Below are positions 16,093 through 24,371 of a stretch of DNA of 64,000 nucleotides, piece by piece (positions within the stretch are counted from its first letter, which is position 1; each line of letters begins with the position of its first letter). The notes below the pieces were generated by a model, which saw only the letters and a program-made list of their open reading frames with translations, was not told where the DNA came from and did no database searches. The stretch is from the NCBI RefSeq assembly GCF_002531575.1, contig NZ_NWTI01000026.1:1-64000 (forward strand), given 5' to 3'. This stretch comes from Bradyrhizobium sp. Y36 (lineage in GTDB: Bacteria; Pseudomonadota; Alphaproteobacteria; Rhizobiales; Xanthobacteraceae). The translations under genes were made by a program, and so were the position numbers.

Positions 16093-17424
16093 TCACATCT
16101 TCATCTTGTGCATTGGCCTATCTGGCTCCCGCACCGGTGCCGCATCGGGCGCCTCGACCTCGTAGGCGACGGTTCCTTGCGGGAATTTGTAGGGGCCGGG
16201 ATCGCGGTAGTCGTCGCGCGCGAGGTCCTCGCGGATCTTCATCACCGTGAACATGCCGCCCATCTCGATCGGGCCGAACTGGCCGGTGCCCGTCATCATC
16301 GGCAGCGTGTTGTCGGGCGCGGGCATCTCCATGTTGCCCATCGCCATGCCAGTGGAGCCCATCGCCATCGCGTCCGGCGCAAGCTTGCCGACGGCCTTGG
16401 CGAGATCCTTGCGCGACACGCCGATCAGGTTGCGGACGTCGTGTCCCATCGCATTCATGGTGTGATGCGATTTGTGGCAGTGGAACGCCCAGTCGCCGGG
16501 ATTGTCGGCGAGCACGTCGAACACCCTGACGGCGCCGACCGGCACGTCGGTCGTCGTCTCCGGATATTGCGCGCTCTCGGGAATCCAGCCGCCGTCGGTG
16601 CAGGTCACCGCAAAGCTGTGGCCGTGCAGATGGATCGGGTGATTGGTCATGCTGAGATTGCCGATGCGCACGCGCACCCTGTCGCCGAGCCGCACGGCCA
16701 GGGGATCGATGCCCGGAAACACCCGCGCATTCCAGGTCCACATGTTGAAGTCGGTCATCTCGTTGACATGCGGCAGGTACGTGCCGGGATCGACGCGATA
16801 GGTGCTCATCACGAAGACGAAGTCGCGGTCGACGGGCCGGAAGGCGGGGTCGCGCGGATGCACGACGACCATGCCCATCATGCCCATCGCCATCTGCACC
16901 ATCTCGTCGGAATGCGGGTGGTACATGAAGGTCCCGCTCTTCCTCATCTCGAACTCGTAGACGAAGGTCTTGCCGGGCTGGATGTGCGGCTGGGTCAGTC
17001 CGCCGACGCCGTCCATGCCGCTCGGGATGATCATGCCGTGCCAGTGCACGGTGGTGTATTCGGGCAGGCGGTTGGTGACGAAGACGCGGACCTTGTCGCC
17101 CTCGACGGCTTCGATGGTCGGGCCCGGCGACTGGCCGTTATAGCCCCACAGATTCACCTTCATGCCTTCGGCGAATTCGCGCACCACGGGCTCGGCGACG
17201 AGATGGAATTCCTTCCAGTCGCCATTCATGCGGAACGGCAGCGACCAGCCGTTCAGCGTCACGACGGGGCGATAGTCGGGGCCGCCGACGGGATGCAGCG
17301 GCGGCTGCATCACCACCTTGTCCATGTGCGGCGCTTCCGGAATCGACGCGGCCTGCACGCGGCCTTGAACCGCGGATGCGCCGACGAGCGCGGCGGTGCC
17401 CAAAAATCCTCGGCGGGAAAACAT
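16093..17424 (-). CDS. Tat-exported multicopper oxidase
   Basis: 443 residues, starting with a Tat signal (FSRRGFLGTAALVGA). Copper motifs in order: HWHG (127-130), HPHS (169-172), HPIHLHGH (262-269) and HCHKSHHTMNAM (315-326), giving complete type 1 and trinuclear sites. Unusually, about 115 residues follow the last site, including a Met-rich segment (AMAMGSTGMAMGNMEMP). Met-rich regions in CopA/PcoA-type oxidases bind Cu(I), so oxidation of Cu(I) is the likely role. GGAG before ATG 17424 fixes the start. It lies 13 bp after the TolC-like gene. Confidence 0.92.
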   Translation of the reverse strand: MFSRRGFLGTAALVGASAVQGRVQAASIPEAPHMDKVVMQPPLHPVGGPDYRPVVTLNGWSLPFRMNGDWKEFHLVAEPVVREFAEGMKVNLWGYNGQSPGPTIEAVEGDKVRVFVTNRLPEYTTVHWHGMIIPSGMDGVGGLTQPHIQPGKTFVYEFEMRKSGTFMYHPHSDEMVQMAMGMMGMVVVHPRDPAFRPVDRDFVFVMSTYRVDPGTYLPHVNEMTDFNMWTWNARVFPGIDPLAVRLGDRVRVRIGNLSMTNHPIHLHGHSFAVTCTDGGWIPESAQYPETTTDVPVGAVRVFDVLADNPGDWAFHCHKSHHTMNAMGHDVRNLIGVSRKDLAKAVGKLAPDAMAMGSTGMAMGNMEMPAPDNTLPMMTGTGQFGPIEMGGMFTVMKIREDLARDDYRDPGPYKFPQGTVAYEVEAPDAAPVREPDRPMHKMKM

Positions 17425-17437
17425 TGAGGTCTCCATG

Positions 17438-18862
17438 TCAGTGGCCGGCATCGGCAGGCGCTGCCGCGGCGATGGTGGTTGGCGCGTCGCCGTCGAAAGC
17501 AGCCGCGCCGCCGCCGTTGACGGCGGTCTGCAAGTCGGACTGGGCAAGAAAGAATCTTTGCCTGGCATCGATGGCGCCGCGCAGCGACGCCAGGCGCTGA
17601 CGCGCCTCGGTCAGCAGCGCAAAGATGTCGACCTGCATGCTGGAGAAGCGCAGCTGCATCTCCTCGGTGATGATCTTGCGCAAGGGGATGATCTCGCGCT
17701 GATAATGGCTGGCGATGTCGTAAGTGGACCGGTACGTGCGGTAGGCATCGCGCGCCTCCGAACGCACGTTGACGGCGCGCTCGGTCAAGCGGTTGAAGGC
17801 GAGATTGTAGGTCTCGGCGGCCTGCCGCACGCGGACCTCGCCGCCGTCGAAGATCGGGATCTGGAACTGAACGTCAAAACCGCGTTCACGGAACGGCGCG
17901 CCTTCAGGATCCCTGGTGCGGCGGGAGATGCCGGCGAGATCGAGCAGGGTCACGAAGCGCGTCGCCTCGGTGAGGCTCAGCGATTTCGCCAGCGCATTCA
18001 GCTCGAGCCGCGCGATCTGCAGGTCGATGCGATGAGCGACCGCGTCGGTTTCGATCGAGGGCAGGGCCTGCGGCCGACGCGGCAGCGGCGGCAGTTGATT
18101 GGGCAGGCGGAAGTCGAGGCCGCCGTCCCAAAGCCCCATCAGGCGCGCGAGCCTTTCGCGCGCGCTCGTTGCGGTCTGGCGAGCGGTTGCGAGGTCCGCG
18201 GTGGTCTCGGCGTAGAACACCTGCTCGCGGGCCTGGTCGAGCTTGTTGATCGAACCGGTCTCGCCGAGCTTGACGGCGAGCTGTGCGGTCGATTCCGCCG
18301 TCGCCTTGGCGTCCGTCAGCAATGCCACCATCTCGTTGCCTGCGACGGCGCGCACATAGGCGCGGCGCACCTCGGTCGCGAGCCGCAGCGTCCCCAGCGC
18401 CGCGCGCAACTGCGCCTGGCGAAAACGTTCGCGGGCGATGTCGGAGCGGAACGGCAGGGTGGCGAGGGCGAGGATGTCGCCGACGACCTGGCGCTCGATC
18501 TCGCTGGCGCCATTGCCCGAGATTCGCGAGATCGAGAACACCGGATTGGGCGGCAGGCTCTGCTCGACCAGATCGGTTTCGGCCAATGCCAGCTCGTTAT
18601 AGGCGGCTTGCAGCCCCTTGTTGTTGAGCAGTGCGATCTGGACGGCGGCGTCCACGCTGAGCGTCTTCGCCAGGAGCTGGCGCACGCGCGCGTCAACCGT
18701 GGCGGCGCCGTCGGCCGTCCGCACGAAGGCGACGTCCTTGTTGATGGTCTGGCTGGTCAGCTCGGAAACCCCGCTCATGCCGCTGTCGGGCGAGAACGCG
18801 GCGCAGCCTGAGAGGCTGAGCGCGGTGAGGACGAGCAGGCCTCGCGCAAGATGGCGGTTCAT
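17438..18862 (-). CDS. TolC/CusC-type outer-membrane efflux lipoprotein
   Basis: 474 residues. The N-terminus is a lipoprotein signal with lipobox LSGCAAF (Cys20). Two OEP repeats follow, rich in long helices (AVQIALLNNKGLQAAYNELA, LDQAREQVFYAETTADLATA, NVRSEARDAYRTYRSTYDIA), as in the OMF channels of RND pumps. No RND pump or adaptor gene is next to it, so it may serve as an outer-membrane copper exit or work with a distant pump. It is placed in the middle of the copper operon. The C-terminus carries an extra Ala-rich tail. Confidence 0.9.
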   Translation of the reverse strand: MNRHLARGLLVLTALSLSGCAAFSPDSGMSGVSELTSQTINKDVAFVRTADGAATVDARVRQLLAKTLSVDAAVQIALLNNKGLQAAYNELALAETDLVEQSLPPNPVFSISRISGNGASEIERQVVGDILALATLPFRSDIARERFRQAQLRAALGTLRLATEVRRAYVRAVAGNEMVALLTDAKATAESTAQLAVKLGETGSINKLDQAREQVFYAETTADLATARQTATSARERLARLMGLWDGGLDFRLPNQLPPLPRRPQALPSIETDAVAHRIDLQIARLELNALAKSLSLTEATRFVTLLDLAGISRRTRDPEGAPFRERGFDVQFQIPIFDGGEVRVRQAAETYNLAFNRLTERAVNVRSEARDAYRTYRSTYDIASHYQREIIPLRKIITEEMQLRFSSMQVDIFALLTEARQRLASLRGAIDARQRFFLAQSDLQTAVNGGGAAAFDGDAPTTIAAAAPADAGH

Positions 18863-18871
18863 GGCGCGCTC

Positions 18872-19156
18872 CTACCGGTCTTGCTTTGGCCGTGGCGCGA
18901 CGGCGTCGTTGCGGTCGCGCCATGGTGCCGGCGTCGCAGGCCGCAGGCTGCTGTAGGGCGCAATGGTCGAGCGATAGGAGGCCGGCGCGACCTTCGCCGC
19001 GGGATCGGCGGGATCCGCGCTGGCGATCTCGGTCGTTGCCGGCATGCAGCCGGCTAGCGCCAGCGCAAGTGCGCCCAGCAGCGGCCAATGGAATCGACAG
19101 TGTCGTCCGCGCACCGCGGATGCGGCGGCGAACTTCGCCCCGGAAAGCGTCAGCAT
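18872..19156 (-). CDS. Small putative lipoprotein of the copper operon
   Basis: 94 residues in this reading. A hydrophobic segment WPLLGALALALAGCMPATTE contains a lipobox (LALAGC), after which about 55 Pro/Ala-rich residues end DAVAPRPKQDR. The true start may be an internal codon closer to the hydrophobic segment. It ends 9 bp before the TolC-like start on the same strand, so it is probably translated with it. No recognised domain; function unknown, with a role in copper handling suggested only by position. Confidence 0.55.
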   Translation of the reverse strand: MLTLSGAKFAAASAVRGRHCRFHWPLLGALALALAGCMPATTEIASADPADPAAKVAPASYRSTIAPYSSLRPATPAPWRDRNDAVAPRPKQDR

Positions 19157-19229
19157 GATTCATCCCTGATCTGGAGACCACAGGTTCGCGCGCGCAGAAG
19201 CGCGCACGGCCCGAAATCGTCGTGTCAGA

Positions 19230-19673
19230 TCAGGAGATGGGAGGCCGGTAGTGCAGGGGCGCGGCCGCGCTGTGCAGGCTGGCCACGATCTCGGGCGCGC
19301 ACGTGGAAGTCGGCTGGACCGGTGTTGCGACAACGGGCAGATCGGCGGGCAACGCGCTGACACACATCATCGCACAGCACGGGCCCACGGTTCCCTTGCC
19401 GCCATGATGATGCGGTGCGGGTGCGTCCTGTGTCGCGGTCTGGTGATGCGCATGCGGCCCGGCGTGATCATGCAAGGTCCCGCCATGAACATGGCCGGCC
19501 GAGATCTGGTGATGCGCTGGCGCGTGTTCGGCGATGAGCGCGTCGTCGAGGCACGGCGCGGCAACATTGCCCCATGCAAGACTCGCCGCCGGCGCGAGCA
19601 CGCAGAACAGATAGGCGAGGGCGATGATTCGCCCCACCCTGATCCGCATCGATCGCGTCAATCGCAGCAACAT
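19230..19673 (-). CDS. Exported His- and Cys-rich protein, first gene of the copper operon
   Basis: 147 residues from ATG 19673 (other possible starts at 19712 and 19649). A hydrophobic export segment (IIALAYLFCVLAPAASLAWG) is followed by a His-rich region (APAHHQISAGHVHGG, HDHAGPHAHHQ, PAPHHHGGKG) and a Cys/Met motif GPCCAMMCVSALPAD. The composition suggests metal binding in the periplasm, and it recalls the DUF2946-type proteins seen near copper genes, though I cannot confirm family membership. It is divergent from the MFS transporter at 19827, so the operon promoter should lie in 19674-19826. Confidence 0.7.
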   Translation of the reverse strand: MLLRLTRSMRIRVGRIIALAYLFCVLAPAASLAWGNVAAPCLDDALIAEHAPAHHQISAGHVHGGTLHDHAGPHAHHQTATQDAPAPHHHGGKGTVGPCCAMMCVSALPADLPVVATPVQPTSTCAPEIVASLHSAAAPLHYRPPIS

Positions 19674-19826
19674 TCCCGCCGACAATGCTCTCCGCGCGGC
19701 CATGGTGCACACGCTGATTGCAAACTAATGGCAAATCGCGCGATCGCCAAGCTCCTTCTTACCGCAGTGCACCGCGCATGCCCAACATCGCGCCACAATG
19801 CTTGACCGTGCGACGATCCGCGGGCC

Positions 19827-21092
19827 ATGGTCCGGCCCGTGCACGCGCCGAAACATCCAGGACAAACACCCGCTGCCTTCACCCCTGACTCCCGTCAGGC
19901 CTGGGTGCGCCTGGTGCTTGCGCTCGTGATCGGCTCGATCGGCGCCGTCGGCATGTGGGCGGTGGTGGTCGTGATTCCCACCGTGCAGGCCGAATTCGGG
20001 GCCACGCGCGGCGCGGTGTCGCTGGCCTTCACGCTGATGATGTTCGGCTTCGGGCTCGGCGGCGTGATTGCCGGCAAGATCACCGACCGGTTCGGTATCG
20101 TTGCGGCGATGGCGATCAGCATCGCCTTCCTCGGCGTTGCCAATGTGCTCGCGGGGCTATCGACCCAGCTCTGGCAGTTCGTCGCCGCCTATTTCCTGAT
20201 CGGCCTCGGCACGTCGGCAACCTTCGCGCCCCTGATGGCGGAAGCCTCGCACTGGTTCGAGCGCTATCGCGGCCTGGCGGTGACTATCGTCGCCAGCGGC
20301 AATTACGTCGCGGGGACGATGTGGCCGCCGATCGTGAGCTGGGGCACCGAGACGATCGGTTGGCGCTACACCCATATCGGCATCGGCATCGTTTGCGCGA
20401 GCACGATGGCGCTGCTGGTGCTCGTGCTGCGCGCGCAGATGGGCGACGACCATGTCCGCGATCATGCCAACGCGCCGCCGCCCCGCGTCGATCTCAAGCT
20501 GTCAACCAACACGCTGACGGTGCTGCTCTCCATTGCCAGCATCGCCTGCTGCGTTGCCATGGCGATGCCGCAGGTGCATATCGTCGCATATTGCGGCGAT
20601 CTCGGCTATGGCGTCGCGCGCGGCGCCGAGATGCTGTCCTTGATGATGGCCTGCGGCATCGTCAGCCGGATCGGCTCGGGCTATCTCGCCGACAAGATCG
20701 GCGGCATTCGCACGCTGCTGGTGGGATCGCTGGCGCAGGGCTTTGCGCTGGTGTTCTACCTGTTCTTCGACAGCCTCACCTCGCTCTATCTGATCTCCGC
20801 GATGTTCGGCCTGTTCCAGGGCGGCATCGTGCCGAGCTACGCCATCATCGTGCGCGAGGCGATGCCGGCGAGTGAAGCCGCAACGCGCGTCGGCATCGTG
20901 ATCTTCGCCTCCGTGTTCGGCATGTCCTTCGGCGGCTGGGTGTCGGGCGTCATCTTCGACGCCACCGGCTCCTACGGCGCGGCGTTCGCCAACGGCGTGG
21001 CCTGGAACGCGCTCAACATCAGCATCGTCGTGCTGCTTCTGATCCGCTCGCGGATGAGCTCGACGAAGACGGGGCCGGAATTCGCGACTTAG
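19827..21092 (+). CDS. MFS transporter (oxalate/formate or monocarboxylate type)
   Basis: 421 residues with twelve predicted transmembrane segments. The MFS signature between helices 2 and 3 is visible as GKITDRFG, with its counterpart ADKIGGIR in the second half, and GVISLAFTL-like helices in each half. The general pattern resembles the monocarboxylate/oxalate-formate group, but the substrate cannot be named. It is divergent from the copper operon and followed, 6 bp before its convergent neighbour, by a cupin gene. A copper link is possible only through position. Confidence 0.85.
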   Translation: MVRPVHAPKHPGQTPAAFTPDSRQAWVRLVLALVIGSIGAVGMWAVVVVIPTVQAEFGATRGAVSLAFTLMMFGFGLGGVIAGKITDRFGIVAAMAISIAFLGVANVLAGLSTQLWQFVAAYFLIGLGTSATFAPLMAEASHWFERYRGLAVTIVASGNYVAGTMWPPIVSWGTETIGWRYTHIGIGIVCASTMALLVLVLRAQMGDDHVRDHANAPPPRVDLKLSTNTLTVLLSIASIACCVAMAMPQVHIVAYCGDLGYGVARGAEMLSLMMACGIVSRIGSGYLADKIGGIRTLLVGSLAQGFALVFYLFFDSLTSLYLISAMFGLFQGGIVPSYAIIVREAMPASEAATRVGIVIFASVFGMSFGGWVSGVIFDATGSYGAAFANGVAWNALNISIVVLLLIRSRMSSTKTGPEFAT

Positions 21093-21098
21093 GCCTCC

Positions 21099-21515
21099 TC
21101 AATGGCCCAACGGGTCGAGGAAGGGTGTATCGACCGCGCTGACGTAGAAGATGACGACCCGGGTCTCTCCGTCTGTCCGGTTGTAGCCGGTCATCGGCAC
21201 TCCGGGTGGTTCGACCAACGCCTCGCCGGCCTTGACCGTGAGGGGCGGCTTGCCGTCCAGCTCCAGAGTGAAAGCGCCTTCGAGCACGTACACGGTCACG
21301 GGGTAACGGTGGGTGTGATAGACGGTCTTGTCGCCCGGCTTGAATGACGCGGTCATTACCCGCACCGACTGTTTGTCCTCCTTCGGTAGCCCCTCAACCA
21401 CTTGCTGCAGCACCAGATTTGGTTTGGCGATGCCATGCGCATCGTGGCTCTGAGCTACGGCCGGAGCAGTACAGCCCAGTACGATTGCGGTGCCGAGGGC
21501 GAGGTGAGGACGCAT
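21099..21515 (-). CDS. Exported single-domain cupin protein
   Basis: 138 residues: signal peptide (MRPHLALGTAIVLGCTAPAVAQ) then a cupin barrel with metal-site motif 1 (KTVYHTHRYPVTVYVLEGAFTL split over the strands) and motif 2 region (VKAGEALVEPPGVPMTG). Substrate and reaction are unknown; exported cupins of this size are often called cupin_2 proteins of unknown function. It is divergent from the LysR gene at 21620, which may regulate it. Confidence 0.85.
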   Translation of the reverse strand: MRPHLALGTAIVLGCTAPAVAQSHDAHGIAKPNLVLQQVVEGLPKEDKQSVRVMTASFKPGDKTVYHTHRYPVTVYVLEGAFTLELDGKPPLTVKAGEALVEPPGVPMTGYNRTDGETRVVIFYVSAVDTPFLDPLGH

Positions 21516-21619
21516 CTTGAACCTCCATTGCAGGGTCGCTGATGCAGCCTAGGAGCGGTCGTTCCGGCGTGGGAGCCGCAACATTGCGGGTGGCGGCCGC
21601 ACAAGTGCATAATCCGCGC

Positions 21620-22510
21620 ATGTTCGACTGGAACGATCTCAAATATTTCCTGGCGGTGGCGCGCCACGGCAGCACCATTGCGGCCGGCAAGGCGCTCGGT
21701 CTCAGCCAGTCGACCGTGCATCGCCGGCTGGATGAACTGGAGCGGCGACTGGGCCGCACATTGGTGACGCGCCAACAGAGCGGCTACCGCCTGACTGAAT
21801 TCGGCCAGGCGATATTGCCATATGCGGAGCGTGTCGAAGCCACCATCGTGGACTTCACGCGGCGAGCCAACGACGTCGAGCAGGACATGACGGGCGTGAT
21901 CCGCGTCACCTGCCCGGAGCCGATCGTGGCCCGGCTGATCCAATCCGGCCTGATCGACGTTTTTCACATGCAGCATCCGTCGCTCCGCGTCGAGTTCGTG
22001 ATGAGCGATCGCTATCTCGACCTCTCCAAGGGCGAGGTCGACGTCGCCTTCCGCTCAGGCGACACCGACGATGAACTGGTCGGGCGCAAGATCGCGGAAT
22101 CGGTCTGGGCCGTGTACGCCAGCCGCGGCTATGTCGAACGGCACGGCAAGCCTGAGCGCGTCGCGGATCTCGGTCGGCATCTGCTGGTCGGCCTCGACGA
22201 TTCGCTGGCCAATCACCGTGCCGTCAAATGGCTCAAGGAGGTCGCGCCGGACGCCAGGATGGCCGCGCGCATCAACAGCGTGCTGGGGCTCGTCTCTGCG
22301 ATCAGGTCGGGCGTCGGCATCGGGCCGCTTCCGATCGCGCTTGGCGACGCCGAGCCTGGCCTCGTGCGCGTGCTCGGCCCTGTCCCGGAATTGACGCGGA
22401 GCTGGCGCATCCTGACGCATCCCGATCTCAGGCGCGTGCCGCGGATCGCAGCTTTTTTCGACTTCATCGTGCTCCAGCGCGAGGCGCTGAAGCCCATCCT
22501 GACGGGATGA
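21620..22510 (+). CDS. LysR-family transcriptional regulator
   Basis: 296 residues. The N-terminal winged HTH starts MFDWNDLKYFLAVARHGSTI and contains LGLSQSTVHRRLDELERRLG. The effector domain follows (VIRVTCPEPIVARLI, DVAFRSGDTDDELVGRKIAE, SVWAVYASRGYVERHG), which is typical of the small-effector LTTR subgroup near AaeR/DsdC-like proteins. ATG 21620 gives the canonical start; the extension to 21542 is non-conserved. It is divergent from the cupin gene and convergent with the DUF4864 gene (3 bp apart). Confidence 0.92.
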   Translation: MFDWNDLKYFLAVARHGSTIAAGKALGLSQSTVHRRLDELERRLGRTLVTRQQSGYRLTEFGQAILPYAERVEATIVDFTRRANDVEQDMTGVIRVTCPEPIVARLIQSGLIDVFHMQHPSLRVEFVMSDRYLDLSKGEVDVAFRSGDTDDELVGRKIAESVWAVYASRGYVERHGKPERVADLGRHLLVGLDDSLANHRAVKWLKEVAPDARMAARINSVLGLVSAIRSGVGIGPLPIALGDAEPGLVRVLGPVPELTRSWRILTHPDLRRVPRIAAFFDFIVLQREALKPILTG

Positions 22511-22513
22511 TTC

Positions 22514-22921
22514 CTAAACCGCCTGTCCTGCCTTCAGCAGCGAGCAGCCCGTGATCTTGTAGCTGCCATCCGCCTGCTGCTCGAGCGTGTACAGCGCTAT
22601 CCACGCTTCGCCGTTGGCGTCGATGATGTGGACGCGCTGCGCGATCCAGCCGCCTTCAACCTTGCTCTCGCCGAACTCGAAGCTCCTGTGGCGGAAGACC
22701 GGCGGGTAACCGCTCTGCACCATGGACATGAAGACGTCGGGAGCGGGGAAGATCTCCCTGATCGACGGCGCGGCGTGAGAATAGGCGGCGTTTGCATCGC
22801 CGCGCACGAAGGCTTGCTCCTGGGCGCGGATGACGTCCTGGGCCGCGGCGATATCGTCGGCGAGGGCTGCGGTCGAGCTGAAGACGAGGCTGATGGCGAC
22901 GAGCAAGGCGGCGATGCGCAT
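22514..22921 (-). CDS. Exported DUF4864-type protein
   Basis: 135 residues: signal peptide (MRIAALLVAISLVFSSTAALA) and one small domain with AAQDVIRAQEQAFVRGDANA, YSHAAPSIREIFPAPDVFMS and the end GSYKITGCSLLKAGQAV. This helix-then-sheet pattern fits the DUF4864 family (SnoaL/NTF2-like fold likely). No enzyme activity is known. It stands 65 bp from the TetR gene on the same strand and may share its transcript. Confidence 0.8.
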   Translation of the reverse strand: MRIAALLVAISLVFSSTAALADDIAAAQDVIRAQEQAFVRGDANAAYSHAAPSIREIFPAPDVFMSMVQSGYPPVFRHRSFEFGESKVEGGWIAQRVHIIDANGEAWIALYTLEQQADGSYKITGCSLLKAGQAV

Positions 22922-22986
22922 GACAGGCTCCGCGTTGAAATCCCGGCGATGCTGATCCTAGCATCACCTCGGGGAAATACGGGCGC

Positions 22987-23631
22987 CTATCGTTTTCGTT
23001 TCACCGCGAGTTTCGCCGGCTTGGCGCGCGCTTTGGCCTTGCCGGCCGGCTGCAGGCGCAAGCCATCGACGAACACGTCGAGCATGCGCAGCACCGAGGA
23101 TTGCCAGCCCGGCTGGTCGTGCATGTAGCACATGCCGATCAAGGCCCTGAGCAGGTCTTCCGGGCTGATGTCGCCGCGCATCTGGCCGGCGGCAATCGCC
23201 GGGCCAAGCAGCGATCCGATCGCCTTGGTCAGCCGGTCCATCGAGAACGCCGCGAGTTCCGAGGAGCTCTGATAGGTCAGTGCCAGTGCGGCCGACATGC
23301 CTTTCTTGGTGGCGACGAATTCGACTGCGGAGCGCAGCCAGCGGCGGAGCGCGTCGACCGGGTCCTTGGCGGTCCTCAACTGTTCGGCGAGCTCGCTGAG
23401 CTGCCCGACCTCGCGCCGGTACACGGCCTCGAACAGATCCTCTCGCGTCGGAAAATGCCGGTAGAGCGTACCGATCCCAACGCCGGCGCGTTTCGCCACG
23501 GCCTCGAGGCTCGCCTCGGGGCCGCCGGCGTTGAACACGGCCTTCGCGGCCTCGAGCACGCGCTCGCGGTTGCGCACGGCATCGGCGCGGGGCTTGCGAA
23601 TTGGGTCGGTGTGGTCGTCCATGGCGCGCAA
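22987..23631 (-). CDS. TetR-family regulator, probable regulator of the molybdoenzyme operon
   Basis: 214 residues. The HTH is clear: VLEAAKAVFNAGGPEASLEA, VAKRAGVGIGTLYRHFPTRE. The ligand domain (about 85-195) contains DPVDALRRWLRSAVEFVATK and LLRALIGMCYMHDQPGWQ, the SbtR-like C-terminal type. The tail is strongly basic (KAKARAKPAKLAVKRKR). It is divergent from the 2Fe-2S subunit gene at 23874 with 242 bp between, including an inverted repeat at its own start, so autoregulation and control of the operon are likely inferences. An internal ATG at 23622 is an alternative start. Confidence 0.9.
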   Translation of the reverse strand: MRAMDDHTDPIRKPRADAVRNRERVLEAAKAVFNAGGPEASLEAVAKRAGVGIGTLYRHFPTREDLFEAVYRREVGQLSELAEQLRTAKDPVDALRRWLRSAVEFVATKKGMSAALALTYQSSSELAAFSMDRLTKAIGSLLGPAIAAGQMRGDISPEDLLRALIGMCYMHDQPGWQSSVLRMLDVFVDGLRLQPAGKAKARAKPAKLAVKRKR

Positions 23632-23655
23632 TCTAGATCACGAATTGGTTAGATT
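23630..23655. promoter_or_regulatory. Inverted repeat, possible TetR operator
   Basis: AATCTA (23630-23635) and TAGATT (23650-23655) form 6-bp arms 14 bp apart, at the start codon of the TetR gene and in the gap shared with the molybdoenzyme operon. Placement fits an operator; binding is unproven. Confidence 0.35.
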
Positions 23656-23873
23656 GAACCCTCGTCGGACCTTTGCAGGGCTGCATCGCGTTGGCGATGC
23701 ACGGGCTTTCGACGAATTCCAAATATTTTCGGGCGGCTCTTGTTAAGCGGAGGGTGCCTCCGTATCTTCGCGTGGACGTTGGCCGGCTTCTGTCGGCCGA
23801 CATCATATCGACGGCGGCCACGGCGGTGGCGCGCCGAGCGATGAGACATGTCCATTTCTGATCGGAGCCTTGT

Positions 23874-24371
23874 ATGAACCACTCCATCAGCCTCACCGTG
23901 AACGGTGCGCGGCGCGACTTCGTCCTCGACGATCCGCGCGTCACGCTGCTCGATCTCTTGCGTGAGCGCCTCCATCTCACCGGAACCAAGAAGGGATGCG
24001 ACCGCGGCCAGTGCGGCGCCTGTACCATTCTGGTCGACGGCAAGCGGATCAACTCCTGCCTCGCGCTCGCCGTCAGCCATGACGGCGCCGACATCCTCAC
24101 CATCGAGGGCGTCGCGCGCGGCGACCAGCTGCATCCGGTGCAGGCGGCCTTCATCGCCCATGACGGCTTCCAGTGCGGCTTCTGCACGCCCGGCCAGATC
24201 ATGAGCGCGATCGGCATGATGCAGGAAGCGCAGGCCGGCAGCGATCCCGAGCGCATCCGCGAATGCATGAGCGGCAATCTCTGCCGCTGCGGCGCCTATG
24301 CCGGCATCGTCGATGCCGTGCTCGATGCGCAAGGACAGATGGACGAATCCAACCAGAGGCGCTCGGCATGA
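23874..24371 (+). CDS. Aldehyde/xanthine oxidoreductase 2Fe-2S subunit (PaoA type)
   Basis: 165 residues with both 2Fe-2S clusters: the ferredoxin-type site CDRGQCGACTILVDG in the first half and the helical-domain site CGFCTPGQ plus CRCGAYAG in the second. It passes electrons from the molybdenum centre to the FAD subunit. The start MNHSISLTVNGARRDF has no Tat signal, unlike the periplasmic E. coli PaoA, so a cytoplasmic enzyme is likely. Its stop overlaps the next start by 4 bp (ATGA). Confidence 0.93.
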   Translation: MNHSISLTVNGARRDFVLDDPRVTLLDLLRERLHLTGTKKGCDRGQCGACTILVDGKRINSCLALAVSHDGADILTIEGVARGDQLHPVQAAFIAHDGFQCGFCTPGQIMSAIGMMQEAQAGSDPERIRECMSGNLCRCGAYAGIVDAVLDAQGQMDESNQRRSA

